From: Gammaproteobacteria bacterium
GTDB lineage: Bacteria; Pseudomonadota; Gammaproteobacteria; Legionellales; Legionellaceae
Direction: 5' to 3'
DNA: 64,000 nucleotides
Assembly: GCA_024742995.1 (NCBI GenBank)
Contig: JANSXK010000004.1
Coordinates: 1-64,000 of the forward strand
A model generated the notes under the pieces. That model was given only the letters and a program-made list of their open reading frames with translations. It had not been told where the DNA came from and did no database searches. Below, piece after piece: positions 26,150 to 36,800 of this stretch; positions within the stretch are counted from its first letter, which is position 1, and every line of letters begins with the position of its first letter. The position numbers and the translations under genes are program-made.

Positions 26150-28177
26150 TTAATTCAACCTTTTAAATCCCGCATGACACACAGGTCCTTTTAACAAATC
26201 CCCAATAGTTCGTCCTGTTTCACATTCTGCTATCAACGCGAATATGGGCTCCAATGCATAGAAATATTGTTCTATAATATCTGGTGTATGTGCAATGCAG
26301 GCGTACACACTATTACTTGCTAAAAATCCTTTTGCCAGCATTTCTTGGGTAATCAGCGTTTTATATTCAAGAGCATATTCGCCTGCAAACGTGAAGCTTG
26401 ATAATGCAGGTAATCCAGACAAATTAATCTTTAATTGATACTTCTCAGCCAAATTTTGCCAGCCCTGCTTGATTTGATTGCCAATGGCCGTAATCAGGTC
26501 CCAAGATTTTAATTGCTCCATGACTTCTAATGTTTTTAAGGCAGCCGTAGGTCCAATGCGTTCTGTCCAAAACGTACTGCTAATAAAACTCGTCTGAGCA
26601 GCCTCCATAATGTCACGACGTCCTAAAATTGCGGTGATAGCATATCCATTGCCCATGGCTTTACCAAACATTGCCATATCGGGCTCAACCCCATATAGCT
26701 TATGCAACCCACCCAATGTTTGACGAAATCCTGAAGTACACTCATCAAATATTAATATAATATCTTTATCGTTTGCTAATTGACGCACTTTTTCTAAAAA
26801 TCCTGGTGCAGGACCTTGATTCCTCGAAACTTCCATTTTGATAATACCGATATCATGTTTTTGGATCAGTGCTTCTAGTTCATCAAATCGATTATAATTA
26901 AAAGGGTACACGGTATCTTGCAAATTATCAGGCACACCATTGGGCTCCAGTCCCGGTAATAAATGGCCAGCAAGGGATGCGTCACCGCTAAGGTTTGCAG
27001 CTAAATACCAATCATGCCATCCGTGATACCCACAGACTGCAACCTTATCTTTACCACAAGCAGCGCGAGCAATACGAATCGCAACGGCATTGGCTTCCCC
27101 ACCAGAACGTGCAAAACGGACCATATCTGCCCAAGGATGTAGTGCCACTAGTCGTTCGGCCAAGTACACTTCTTCTGGACAATTCAGTGTGCACATATTT
27201 CCAACATCGATGGTCGAACGCACTGCATCATCAATCTCGGGATGTCCATACCCAAGAATATTAGTACCAATCCCCATAATAGACATATCAATATACTGTT
27301 TGCCATCTAAGTCCCAAACATGACACCCTTGGGCTTTAGAAAAATAAGTGGGCCATAAATCGGGTAGAAACATCTCAGCACGTTTAGACAACAACATATT
27401 CCCACCAGGGATGAGTTGCTTGGCACGTTTCCATAATTTTTGACCCGTGTTTAAATCAGTACCTTCATTTCTTTTCAAATGCTGGTTTTTCATAAAAAGC
27501 TCTGGTTTTTTCTGTTGCAAGGCGATTATCTCTGCCCAAGAAAAATCGCGTTTAGGATGAAAATGGTTGAAAATTGCTTCAACAACGACAAAATCATCTA
27601 ATTCATCCACCGTCCAACGATACATAGAATGATCTTCTGTATGTGCATGATTTGTTAGCAAGAATTCAGGTGAATCTCTGATATACGGCGTGACATGTTC
27701 TCGTTGCTGCTCCATTGTAACTTGCTGCTGGCTTTGCTCTAAAGCAGCGAAACTAAAAACTTCAACATCCAAGCCGTCTGGGTATGAAGGTGGATTGATA
27801 TTACTTGCATAATCGACTTCTCCAGCCATAAATTTATGGACAACCGTATCAACCAATTCAGCATCTACCAAAGGACAATCTCCTGTGATACGCACAATTA
27901 CATCTGCTGAAGTTTTTACCGCGGCTTCGTAATAACGATGTAACACATCGGTTTCACTGCCAATATGAACTTGATACCCTAACGCCTGTACATAAGAAGT
28001 CAACACTTCATTACGAGAGTCTTCCGATGTGGCCACAATAATTTCATGGATAGATTTAGCACGAGATAGTCGCTGTAATAATAGCCCAATCATAGGAGTG
28101 TCGCCGATCGGTCGCATGACTTTGTTTGGAAATCGTGTTGAACCCATTCGTGCTTGAACAATTGCCACTGTACGCAT
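26150..28177 (-). CDS. Fused SpsF/PseF-type cytidylyltransferase and class III aminotransferase
   Basis: 675 aa, two enzymes in one chain. Residues about 1-235 form a CTP-transferase-3 domain (AIVQARMGSTRFPNKVM, RITGDCPLVD), the family of SpsF, NeuA and PseF that activates nonulosonic acids as CMP-sugars. Residues about 245-660 form a PLP class III aminotransferase resembling glutamate-1-semialdehyde aminomutase: GYHGWHDWY, IFDECTSGFR (pyridine-N Asp) and MFGKAMGNG (Schiff-base Lys). No separate PseF is present, so this domain is the likely CMP-Pse synthetase. What the aminotransferase transaminates is unknown. First gene of the tight spsF-to-pseI run. Confidence 0.9.
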   Translation of the reverse strand: MRTVAIVQARMGSTRFPNKVMRPIGDTPMIGLLLQRLSRAKSIHEIIVATSEDSRNEVLTSYVQALGYQVHIGSETDVLHRYYEAAVKTSADVIVRITGDCPLVDAELVDTVVHKFMAGEVDYASNINPPSYPDGLDVEVFSFAALEQSQQQVTMEQQREHVTPYIRDSPEFLLTNHAHTEDHSMYRWTVDELDDFVVVEAIFNHFHPKRDFSWAEIIALQQKKPELFMKNQHLKRNEGTDLNTGQKLWKRAKQLIPGGNMLLSKRAEMFLPDLWPTYFSKAQGCHVWDLDGKQYIDMSIMGIGTNILGYGHPEIDDAVRSTIDVGNMCTLNCPEEVYLAERLVALHPWADMVRFARSGGEANAVAIRIARAACGKDKVAVCGYHGWHDWYLAANLSGDASLAGHLLPGLEPNGVPDNLQDTVYPFNYNRFDELEALIQKHDIGIIKMEVSRNQGPAPGFLEKVRQLANDKDIILIFDECTSGFRQTLGGLHKLYGVEPDMAMFGKAMGNGYAITAILGRRDIMEAAQTSFISSTFWTERIGPTAALKTLEVMEQLKSWDLITAIGNQIKQGWQNLAEKYQLKINLSGLPALSSFTFAGEYALEYKTLITQEMLAKGFLASNSVYACIAHTPDIIEQYFYALEPIFALIAECETGRTIGDLLKGPVCHAGFKRLN

Positions 28178-28200
28178 ATCCCTATCTCTCTTTTCTAGGT

Positions 28201-28324
28201 CAGGACTTACGTAGAGCCTCGATCTCTTCGTTAAAATTAATTTTTAATTCGGTCATTTAGTTGATCTAAACTCCCTCATTAAAAATTAATTTTGCCTCGA
28301 CCTCGAGGTTCTGCGTAAGTCCTG
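28201..28324. repeat. MITE-like inverted-repeat element (124 bp)
   Basis: It has terminal inverted repeats CAGGACTTACGTAGAGCCTC at the left and, on the other strand, CAGGACTTACGCAGAACCTC at the right (two mismatches over 22 bp). A second inner inverted repeat of AATTAATTTTTAAT type lies in the middle. It has no coding capacity. It lies in the 175-nt gap between the aldo/keto reductase gene and the fusion gene. It could fold as a long hairpin in the transcript. No other copy is obvious in this window. Confidence 0.7.
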
Positions 28325-28352
28325 TAAGTGTTCACCCAACCATATTTTCGGA

Positions 28353-29210
28353 TTACTTTGGCCAACATCGCGGATCAATGATCGATGGATCACGCATCGC
28401 AAGTGTTGGGGCGTGTAATGCCGTACATCCCGACCAAGCTTCAACAATACTTTCTAATTGAGACACACAATCCACCCCTACAATGCAGTACCTCAGTCTA
28501 GGAGATGCTTTAACAATACTCAGAGCTGCTTGTAACGCGCTCAATCCATGCGTTTCACAGAACGCTTGCCATGCTAATATGGCCGGTACAGCTTTTGGTA
28601 ATCGGACACCCACTTCGTGAGTACTCAATAACAAAAGACCTTGCAAAAACACACTGCGCACATCTATGGTAACGTTATCAAAACCATCTTCATTTATAAA
28701 ACATTGATCAAATGCATTTCCCGGTATTTGCACTGCAGACAACGGGTAACGTTCGCATAAAAGTCTAAGCTCGTCAAATGAATAACATGACACCCCCAGT
28801 TGAATATCAGTGTCATCCACAGCTTTTTGTGCCGCTTGCCAAACATCATGTCCAAACTCACTGAGCAAATCCGTAGTTTGATGGAATAAAATAGTTTTTA
28901 ATTGCTTGCCCAGTCTCGATATCGTTTTATCAATGGTTTCGTTAATATATTCTTTTACGGCGTTACTTTGATTCAATGGCACAGACAACCCTGGTATTTT
29001 GGATATTATCGAAAAAGGATGATCTTCCATGTATTCCAATAGATCTGCTTCAATTGTTCCATATGCTTGGGCTGTATCCAGGGTTCGAATTCCAAGAGCC
29101 CAGGCTTTTGCAAAAATTTGTTTGACTTCATGCGAAGGCACTTTTTCCCCTCGTCCTGCTATACCATAATTCATGCCGAACTGAGCTGTGCCTAACGCGA
29201 GTTCAACCAT
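28353..29210 (-). CDS. Aldo/keto reductase
   Basis: 285 aa, TIM-barrel NAD(P)H reductase. It has GTAQFGMNYG at the start, TLDTAQAYGTIEADL (catalytic Asp and Tyr), a Lys in IISKIPG, and His in TILFHQT, so the Asp-Tyr-Lys-His tetrad is present. Genes of this kind recur in nonulosonic acid clusters. It could reduce a keto-sugar intermediate, or the product of the fused aminotransferase's substrate pathway. It starts 11 nt after pseC and ends just before the MITE. Confidence 0.87.
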   Translation of the reverse strand: MVELALGTAQFGMNYGIAGRGEKVPSHEVKQIFAKAWALGIRTLDTAQAYGTIEADLLEYMEDHPFSIISKIPGLSVPLNQSNAVKEYINETIDKTISRLGKQLKTILFHQTTDLLSEFGHDVWQAAQKAVDDTDIQLGVSCYSFDELRLLCERYPLSAVQIPGNAFDQCFINEDGFDNVTIDVRSVFLQGLLLLSTHEVGVRLPKAVPAILAWQAFCETHGLSALQAALSIVKASPRLRYCIVGVDCVSQLESIVEAWSGCTALHAPTLAMRDPSIIDPRCWPK

Positions 29211-29221
29211 ATCAATGTCCG

Positions 29222-31422
<2,201 letters not shown>

Positions 31423-31531
31423 CTATCGTCCAAATTGGATAATACGCTCTAATGTTAAGGCAAGTTCCTAGGCGGATGATTCGCAAGCAATCTATAGCTC
31501 GGGAACCATAACCTGCTAAAGTCACATCCTC

Positions 31532-32341
31532 CTATGTTTCCATCCTAATTTGAATACCCGCATTACGAATTTGGGCTCTTGTTTGCATGGGGTTCTGATC
31601 GCGAAAACAAAAAAAAGTTCCTGCAGCAATTGCTTCAGCGCCACCATCTTCAAAACCAGCAATAAAGTGTTCTGCTAGTCCGCAGCCCCCAGACAGAATC
31701 ACTGGAACTGAAATCAGGTCAGTTACTGCACGGCTCATCATGCAATTCAACCCTTGTCCAGTGCCATCTCGGTCAACATCTGTTAACAAAATTTCTCCAG
31801 CCCCTGCTTCAACCACATGTTGCACCCATGTTAATACGTCCATTTCTTTGGAACATGCATCTTGTTTCGAAAACACTATCATTTGATTATTTTCATTTCT
31901 ACAAAAATCGATTGAGACTACCAAACATTGTGTGCCAAATCGATTTGCTGCTTCAGTAATCAGCGCAGGATTAGAAATTGCAGAAGCATTCATACAAACT
32001 TTATCAGCACCGTGTTCCAGTAAACAAGCAATATCGGATAAATTTCGAATGCTGCCGCCAACTGCTATTGGCATAAAAGTTTCACTTGCGAGTTGTTCTA
32101 TCAAATCCAACATGAGTGGATCGTCTGAAATTGATGTGCTCGTACTATTGATGTTAAGCACAATCAGTTCATCAGCCATCTGTGCCTCATAAATTTTAGC
32201 TTGGGAAACAGGATCACCGACATCATAAACATCTTTGTATTGATTCGTTGTTACGAGCACGGGACGTACGCTTGATCCAATGTTTCGGTGACGGATTAAT
32301 AGTTTCGGGATGATTCTTTTTTTTAAGTGTGTAAAAGTCAT
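31532..32341 (-). CDS. HisF-like cyclase subunit of a sugar-amidation system
   Basis: 269-aa beta-barrel protein of the HisA/HisF family, with DVGDPVSQAKIYEAQMADEL, AVGGSIRNLSDI, ADKVCMNASA, VDRDGTGQGLNC and VILSGGCGLAEH. True HisF has an N-terminal Asp (motif CLDVKDGR) as catalytic acid/base. Here the equivalent segment reads IIPKLLIRHRNIG, so that Asp is missing. This argues against histidine synthesis and for the role seen with P. aeruginosa HisF2: docking with HisH to channel ammonia to a WbpG-type amidotransferase. It overlaps hisH by four bases. Confidence 0.88.
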   Translation of the reverse strand: MTFTHLKKRIIPKLLIRHRNIGSSVRPVLVTTNQYKDVYDVGDPVSQAKIYEAQMADELIVLNINSTSTSISDDPLMLDLIEQLASETFMPIAVGGSIRNLSDIACLLEHGADKVCMNASAISNPALITEAANRFGTQCLVVSIDFCRNENNQMIVFSKQDACSKEMDVLTWVQHVVEAGAGEILLTDVDRDGTGQGLNCMMSRAVTDLISVPVILSGGCGLAEHFIAGFEDGGAEAIAAGTFFCFRDQNPMQTRAQIRNAGIQIRMET

Positions 32342-32961
32342 GTTTCAAGAAAGTCCTTTAAAAATCGTAATCCGGAATCTTGGCTTTTCTCAGGATGAAA
32401 TTGAACAGCAACAATATTGTCACATTTGACAACTGCGCTAAATTTTACGCCATGAGTAGAAGAACCTATGGTCATACCATACTGGGGAGAGCCGTAGGCA
32501 AAAGAATGATCGAAATAAAAATCTTGTTTTTCCCCACAGGGAAAAGAGTTGTAATCCTCTTCAAACACAACGCTATTCCAACCAACATGGGGGACACGAA
32601 TGGTAGAACTTGGGGGTATCTTATGCACAGCACCACCAATCCAACCCAGACCAGAGATACCTAATGACTCCGCACTGTGATCGCTCAATAATTGCATACC
32701 TACACAAATACCCAGTAAGGGTTTTTGTGCATCAAATGCCCATTGTTTTAAACTAGGAATTAAACCACTAGCTTCTAATTGATTTGCACAGAATCCAAAC
32801 GCACCTACGCCAGGAAGCACTATATGACTGCAATGCTGGAACTGCTGTTCGTTTGTGATTCGCATAACATTGGCGCCAAGATGTCGGATCGCATTTTGCA
32901 GAGATTGGAGATTGCCCGCTTGGTAGTCAATGATACCGACTGTTTTAGTTCCTGGCATCAT
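32338..32961 (-). CDS. HisH-like glutamine amidotransferase of a sugar-amidation system
   Basis: 207-aa class I glutaminase. Cys86 in LLGICVGMQLL, with His and Glu in VQFHPEKSQDSG, completes the triad, so it should release ammonia from glutamine. The N-terminus VGIIDYQAGNLQSLQNAI is typical of HisH. It directly follows the WbpG/PseA-like ATPase gene (stop and start adjacent) and overlaps the HisF-like gene. The trio matches the WbpG-HisH2-HisF2 arrangement that turns an acetamido group into an acetamidino group on surface sugars. Confidence 0.92.
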   Translation of the reverse strand: MMPGTKTVGIIDYQAGNLQSLQNAIRHLGANVMRITNEQQFQHCSHIVLPGVGAFGFCANQLEASGLIPSLKQWAFDAQKPLLGICVGMQLLSDHSAESLGISGLGWIGGAVHKIPPSSTIRVPHVGWNSVVFEEDYNSFPCGEKQDFYFDHSFAYGSPQYGMTIGSSTHGVKFSAVVKCDNIVAVQFHPEKSQDSGLRFLKDFLET

Positions 32962-34173
32962 TTATTCGTGCGCCTCTAATACTTTTTTCTTGTTTGCCCG
33001 CCACTGTGCCATCATATCAGAGACCGTCACAGAAGCCATCGAGCCTTCGCGGGCCCATTTATCAAAGTCAGGTGTTTTTTCGCCCATTTTTGTTTTGCTG
33101 TGATCGTGCACATGAGGACTGACCTGATGACTCAATGCAATCTCCATAAATTCTTGCTCAGTGATGCCAATAAAATCTAAAAACAAATCAAGACTAGGCG
33201 GACGCCTGCCTTCATAGTCATCAATGAATCGTTGTCCTTCTTCTTTGCTTAATCTACCATTTCTAATATCTAATGCGACAAGGTGTGAGGGACGCGAATA
33301 ACCCCGCTTAATATATTTAATATAATCACGCACCCCCTGCATATAACATTCAATTTTTTCGTATTGGTATTCAGGTGGGACATTTTCAACATGATCACCT
33401 CTCCATCCTAAGTCCTTCTGAATAATCCCTGATTGCCGTTTCACATCCCACGGTATGTAAGAACCCAAACATACAGATCGATAATTTAATGCACGAAGAT
33501 CTTTCAGAGGTGGATAACTATACGGTTTGAAATCTCGAGAATCGATGTTGCCTCCAAGCCTAATTTGCATATCTTGCGCACTGATCCCAAGGTTGATAAA
33601 ACGATTGAATCGTTTCTCATCTACCTCTTCTGCTTGTTCGTACGTAAAATAAGCCGTGTATTCTGCTGAAGGTTCTCCCCAAAAAATCAATGGGATTTTC
33701 TTTTCCAGCGCAATCCACATAGGGTAAGAAAAAATACCTGTATGGCAGTGCCAACAAAAATCTCCTTTCTCAAGAAAACTTTGCAACATCAGTTTTTGAA
33801 CAACTTTCCAATTGGGTGTAAAAGACAACATATCTACACCCAAATGACGGATTGTTTTTTTTATATTTTCTTCTAAATTAGGTCGCATAAAACCGTGGTC
33901 AAACCGCACGACTAATGGTTTGAGCTGATATTCTTTCATTAAATAATACAAGGTCCAAGTGCTATCCTTACCACCACTGAATGGCACGATGCAGTCATAA
34001 TCGTATTGGCCTCTGTACTGTGAGACCAATTCATCGAGCATTCTTTTTTTAGTAGGCCAATCTATTTGGGTATTTTTATGGGTTTGATGCATGCATATAT
34101 TACAAACACCGCGATCATTAAACATGATTGTTTCATGTGTTTCTGGAAGGTTGCATAAAATACATCTTTTCAT
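32962..34173 (-). CDS. N-acetyl sugar amidotransferase (WbpG/PseA-like)
   Basis: 403 aa. It uses ATP and ammonia to convert an N-acetyl group of a sugar to N-acetimidoyl. Visible are two N-terminal Cys pairs (CILCNLPE, CNICMHQ), the PP-loop ATPase motif VPFSGGKDSTWTLYYL, FWGEPSAEYTAYFTYEQ, and the GWRGDHVENVP region. Homologues act on ManNAc-uronate (WbpG) or on pseudaminic/legionaminic acids (PseA type). The adjacent Pse genes make acetamidino-pseudaminic acid a reasonable product. First gene of the minus-strand locus, whose leader of about 260 nt separates it from the divergent GNAT gene. Confidence 0.9.
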   Translation of the reverse strand: MKRCILCNLPETHETIMFNDRGVCNICMHQTHKNTQIDWPTKKRMLDELVSQYRGQYDYDCIVPFSGGKDSTWTLYYLMKEYQLKPLVVRFDHGFMRPNLEENIKKTIRHLGVDMLSFTPNWKVVQKLMLQSFLEKGDFCWHCHTGIFSYPMWIALEKKIPLIFWGEPSAEYTAYFTYEQAEEVDEKRFNRFINLGISAQDMQIRLGGNIDSRDFKPYSYPPLKDLRALNYRSVCLGSYIPWDVKRQSGIIQKDLGWRGDHVENVPPEYQYEKIECYMQGVRDYIKYIKRGYSRPSHLVALDIRNGRLSKEEGQRFIDDYEGRRPPSLDLFLDFIGITEQEFMEIALSHQVSPHVHDHSKTKMGEKTPDFDKWAREGSMASVTVSDMMAQWRANKKKVLEAHE

Positions 34174-34433
34174 ACTTAAAATTCCCTATTCGCGTACCAT
34201 ACAAAATAACATATTCTTATGGTTTTACAATCCTACAAGGCGAAAGCTTTGTGCTATTTTTAAATAATTATGGTCTTTTTCAGCAGGATGAAATAGTTAT
34301 TTCAAAAATAAGTTTGAATTATTTGAAAGATGAACCTATGTCTGCTTGTGAGAGTGGTGGTAGCATGATATCAAGGGTTGATTAAATATGTGATATAACA
34401 ACGCGTCTGGACTTAAATGAGGCAGTATAGTAG

Positions 34434-34997
34434 ATGACAAATAATACAGAGTATGATAAAAAACAAGCACTCCTTGAGGGTGGTTTGTGGGGAGAACATA
34501 TCAATTTACGTCTTGTGACGACAGAGGATTGTAATGAAACTTATTTGAGTTGGTTGCAAGATCCTAAAGTAATCCGTTTTTTAGAAACGCGCTGGGTTGA
34601 GCAAACGTTAGAGTCTATTACTGAATTTGTTATCCATATGATGAGGGATCAATATTCTTATTTATTTGCTATTGTGGATAATCATAGCAAGAAACATATA
34701 GGGAATATTAAAATTGGTCCCAATAACCCTTATCATCACGATACACAATTAAGTTATTTTATTGGTGAAAGGTCGGCCTGGGGTTGTGGGTTTGCTACCG
34801 AAGCAATTCGGTTGGTTTCTGATTTTAGTTTCAACGTGTTGCATATGCGTTGGATTTATGCCGGATCTTATGGCAGGAATGTTGCCAGTCAGCGTGCTTT
34901 GGAAAAAGCAGGATATGTTCAGCAAGCAGTTTTTAAACAAAAAATGGTTGATGGTCAGACTTACGATGATCATCTGTGGTATGGGTTAAGAAGGTAG
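34434..34997 (+). CDS. GNAT acetyltransferase (RimJ/RimL type), candidate PseH
   Basis: 187 aa. It has NLRLVTTEDCNETYLSWLQD at the start, AIVDNHSKKHIGNIKIG as strands 4-5, and the acetyl-CoA region ERSAWGCGFATEAIRLV, followed by SQRALEKAGYV. PseH N-acetylates the 4-amino group made by PseC and is of this class. No other acetyltransferase lies near the Pse genes, so this is the best candidate, divergent from them by 260 nt. A generic sugar or protein acetyltransferase role cannot be excluded. An extended -10-like TGATATAAC lies near 34391-34399. Confidence 0.8.
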   Translation: MTNNTEYDKKQALLEGGLWGEHINLRLVTTEDCNETYLSWLQDPKVIRFLETRWVEQTLESITEFVIHMMRDQYSYLFAIVDNHSKKHIGNIKIGPNNPYHHDTQLSYFIGERSAWGCGFATEAIRLVSDFSFNVLHMRWIYAGSYGRNVASQRALEKAGYVQQAVFKQKMVDGQTYDDHLWYGLRR

Positions 34998-34999
34998 GG

Positions 35000-36793
35000 T
35001 TAAGTGACACTTTGATCGTTGTGTGATTTATAGGCTTGCATGACATGAGAAAAACTTCCTTGAGCAACAACAGCTCCTTTTTCCATCCGATAAACATAGC
35101 TACAATTTGCAATGGTTGAAAAACGATGGGCAATAATAACCACGGTTTTATTTTTTTGTAGGCTATACACCGCATCCATGATTTCTTTTTCGGTATCAAT
35201 GTCCAAAGCACTCGTCGCTTCATCGAGCACGAGTAATTCTGGGTCATGATACAGCGCACGTGCTATCCCAATTCGCTGGCGTTGTCCGCCAGAAAGACGC
35301 AAGCCGTGTTCGCCAACAAACGTATCCAAACCTTGTGGTAATTCATTGACAAAAGTTTCAAGTTGGGCGGTCTTAATAGCTCGTTGTACCGCTTGCAAGT
35401 CGATGGCGTCATTGGACAATCCAAATGCGACATTGTGTAATAGGCTGTCGTCTGCAAGATAAATAGATTGAGGTATATATCCGATTTTATCCTGCCATCC
35501 TCGGAGATTTGTTTGTATATCAATGTCATCGACCGTAATGTGACCATTTGTGGGGACCAGTAATCCTAAAATAAGGTCAATAAGCGTGCTTTTACCCGCA
35601 CCACTGGTACCTATAAATCCAGTAGCGGTTCCTTGTTTTATGGTAAGGTTGATATTTGTTAAGACATTACTCTGTGTGGGTTCATAGCGATAATACAGAT
35701 TTTTGAGAGTAATATCTCGAGCAAAGAATAATGGCGCTTTAGGTTGTATGGGTCTTTTTGATTTTTTGAGAAGCTCCAGTTCATCATATAAAGATTGAAC
35801 CACAGGACACCCGTAGCGAATACTTTGTAATGCAGCCACGATTCGATTAGCTGAGGGCATGATTCGAAAAGCTGCGGCAGCGTATAATGCTAAGGTTGGC
35901 ACTATGGCTGCCATTTCCGTATTAGCATTGGCACCATAAAATGACATGGCTATCACTGAGAGGCTCAAACCAAACACGGCGAAAAACTCAAGTCCCAATC
36001 GGGGTAGCTCGGTGAATGTTTGTACTTTCTCGTTAGATTGGGTCGATAATAGGTTATAGGTTTGATGCCTTTCTAATATTTCGGTTTCACGACCCAATAA
36101 AATAATGTTTTTGGCTCCGCCAAAGCCTTCTTGAATACACTGAAGCCGCATGCTTTCATTGTGATATCTTGTTTTTCCATAGTTTAAAATTTTCTCTTTG
36201 ATCATTCTAAGGTATAACCAGGAACATAAAGAAGTGGATGTTGCGACAACAATTGTCCCGATAGGATGGATGATCAATAAAAAGCCTCCTATACCAATCA
36301 GAACCATCACTTCTGATATCAAAGCTATCGTAGGCCGTAATGCGTTTGTAATAAACATATTGGGGTCAGAGGTGACTTTTAGAGAAAGGTGGGCTGAATG
36401 GTGTTTTAAATAAAAAGCCCAAGGTTGCTTTAGATAATAGGTGAAGAGTTGTTGAGATAGTGTTGATGCTACATTATATACAAATTTAGTTTGCTTTGAG
36501 ATGGCATACATCATGAACACCGTCTTGAGCAAATAAAATCCTACGAGCGCTGACATACCGGCAATGACGAGGTGTGTTTGATTGATATGAGATAATGGGA
36601 TAGAAAAAGAGCTCAATACGGACATTTTTTCAATCAGCGAGGGATCTACCATAAAGGCAATCAACGGGACAACCAAACTGACGCCAATAATTTCTAGTCC
36701 CATACTAATTAGCATTAGGGCAATGATAGAAAATCCACGGCGGCGATATTCATGACCCAATATTTTTATTATTTGTTGAAATGTATGTAACAT
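35000..36793 (-). CDS. ABC half-transporter (MsbA/PglK-like), candidate glycolipid flippase
   Basis: About 597 aa with fused membrane and ATPase domains. Six hydrophobic segments lie in the N-terminal about 330 residues. The C-terminal ATPase has Walker A TGFIGTSGAGKSTLIDLILG, Q-loop IPQSIYL, signature LSGGQRQRIGIARAL, Walker B ELLVLDEATSAL and switch IIAHRFST. Upstream in-frame starts to 36931 exist but overlap wzc, so the ATG at 36793, eight nt after the wzc stop, is chosen. No Wzx is seen in the window. PglK-type ABC proteins flip lipid-linked oligosaccharides, so this may fill that role. Confidence 0.9.
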   Translation of the reverse strand: MLHTFQQIIKILGHEYRRRGFSIIALMLISMGLEIIGVSLVVPLIAFMVDPSLIEKMSVLSSFSIPLSHINQTHLVIAGMSALVGFYLLKTVFMMYAISKQTKFVYNVASTLSQQLFTYYLKQPWAFYLKHHSAHLSLKVTSDPNMFITNALRPTIALISEVMVLIGIGGFLLIIHPIGTIVVATSTSLCSWLYLRMIKEKILNYGKTRYHNESMRLQCIQEGFGGAKNIILLGRETEILERHQTYNLLSTQSNEKVQTFTELPRLGLEFFAVFGLSLSVIAMSFYGANANTEMAAIVPTLALYAAAAFRIMPSANRIVAALQSIRYGCPVVQSLYDELELLKKSKRPIQPKAPLFFARDITLKNLYYRYEPTQSNVLTNINLTIKQGTATGFIGTSGAGKSTLIDLILGLLVPTNGHITVDDIDIQTNLRGWQDKIGYIPQSIYLADDSLLHNVAFGLSNDAIDLQAVQRAIKTAQLETFVNELPQGLDTFVGEHGLRLSGGQRQRIGIARALYHDPELLVLDEATSALDIDTEKEIMDAVYSLQKNKTVVIIAHRFSTIANCSYVYRMEKGAVVAQGSFSHVMQAYKSHNDQSVT

Positions 36794-36800
36794 ATGCTCA

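Noticed and set aside
31532-32961. Histidine biosynthesis hisH-hisF
   Set aside because: No other his genes are present, they sit with a WbpG/PseA-like ATPase, and the HisF-like protein lacks the N-terminal catalytic Asp.
34128-34385. 85-codon plus-strand open frame before the GNAT gene
   Set aside because: It overlaps the 5' end of the amidotransferase gene on the other strand and has no recognisable feature.
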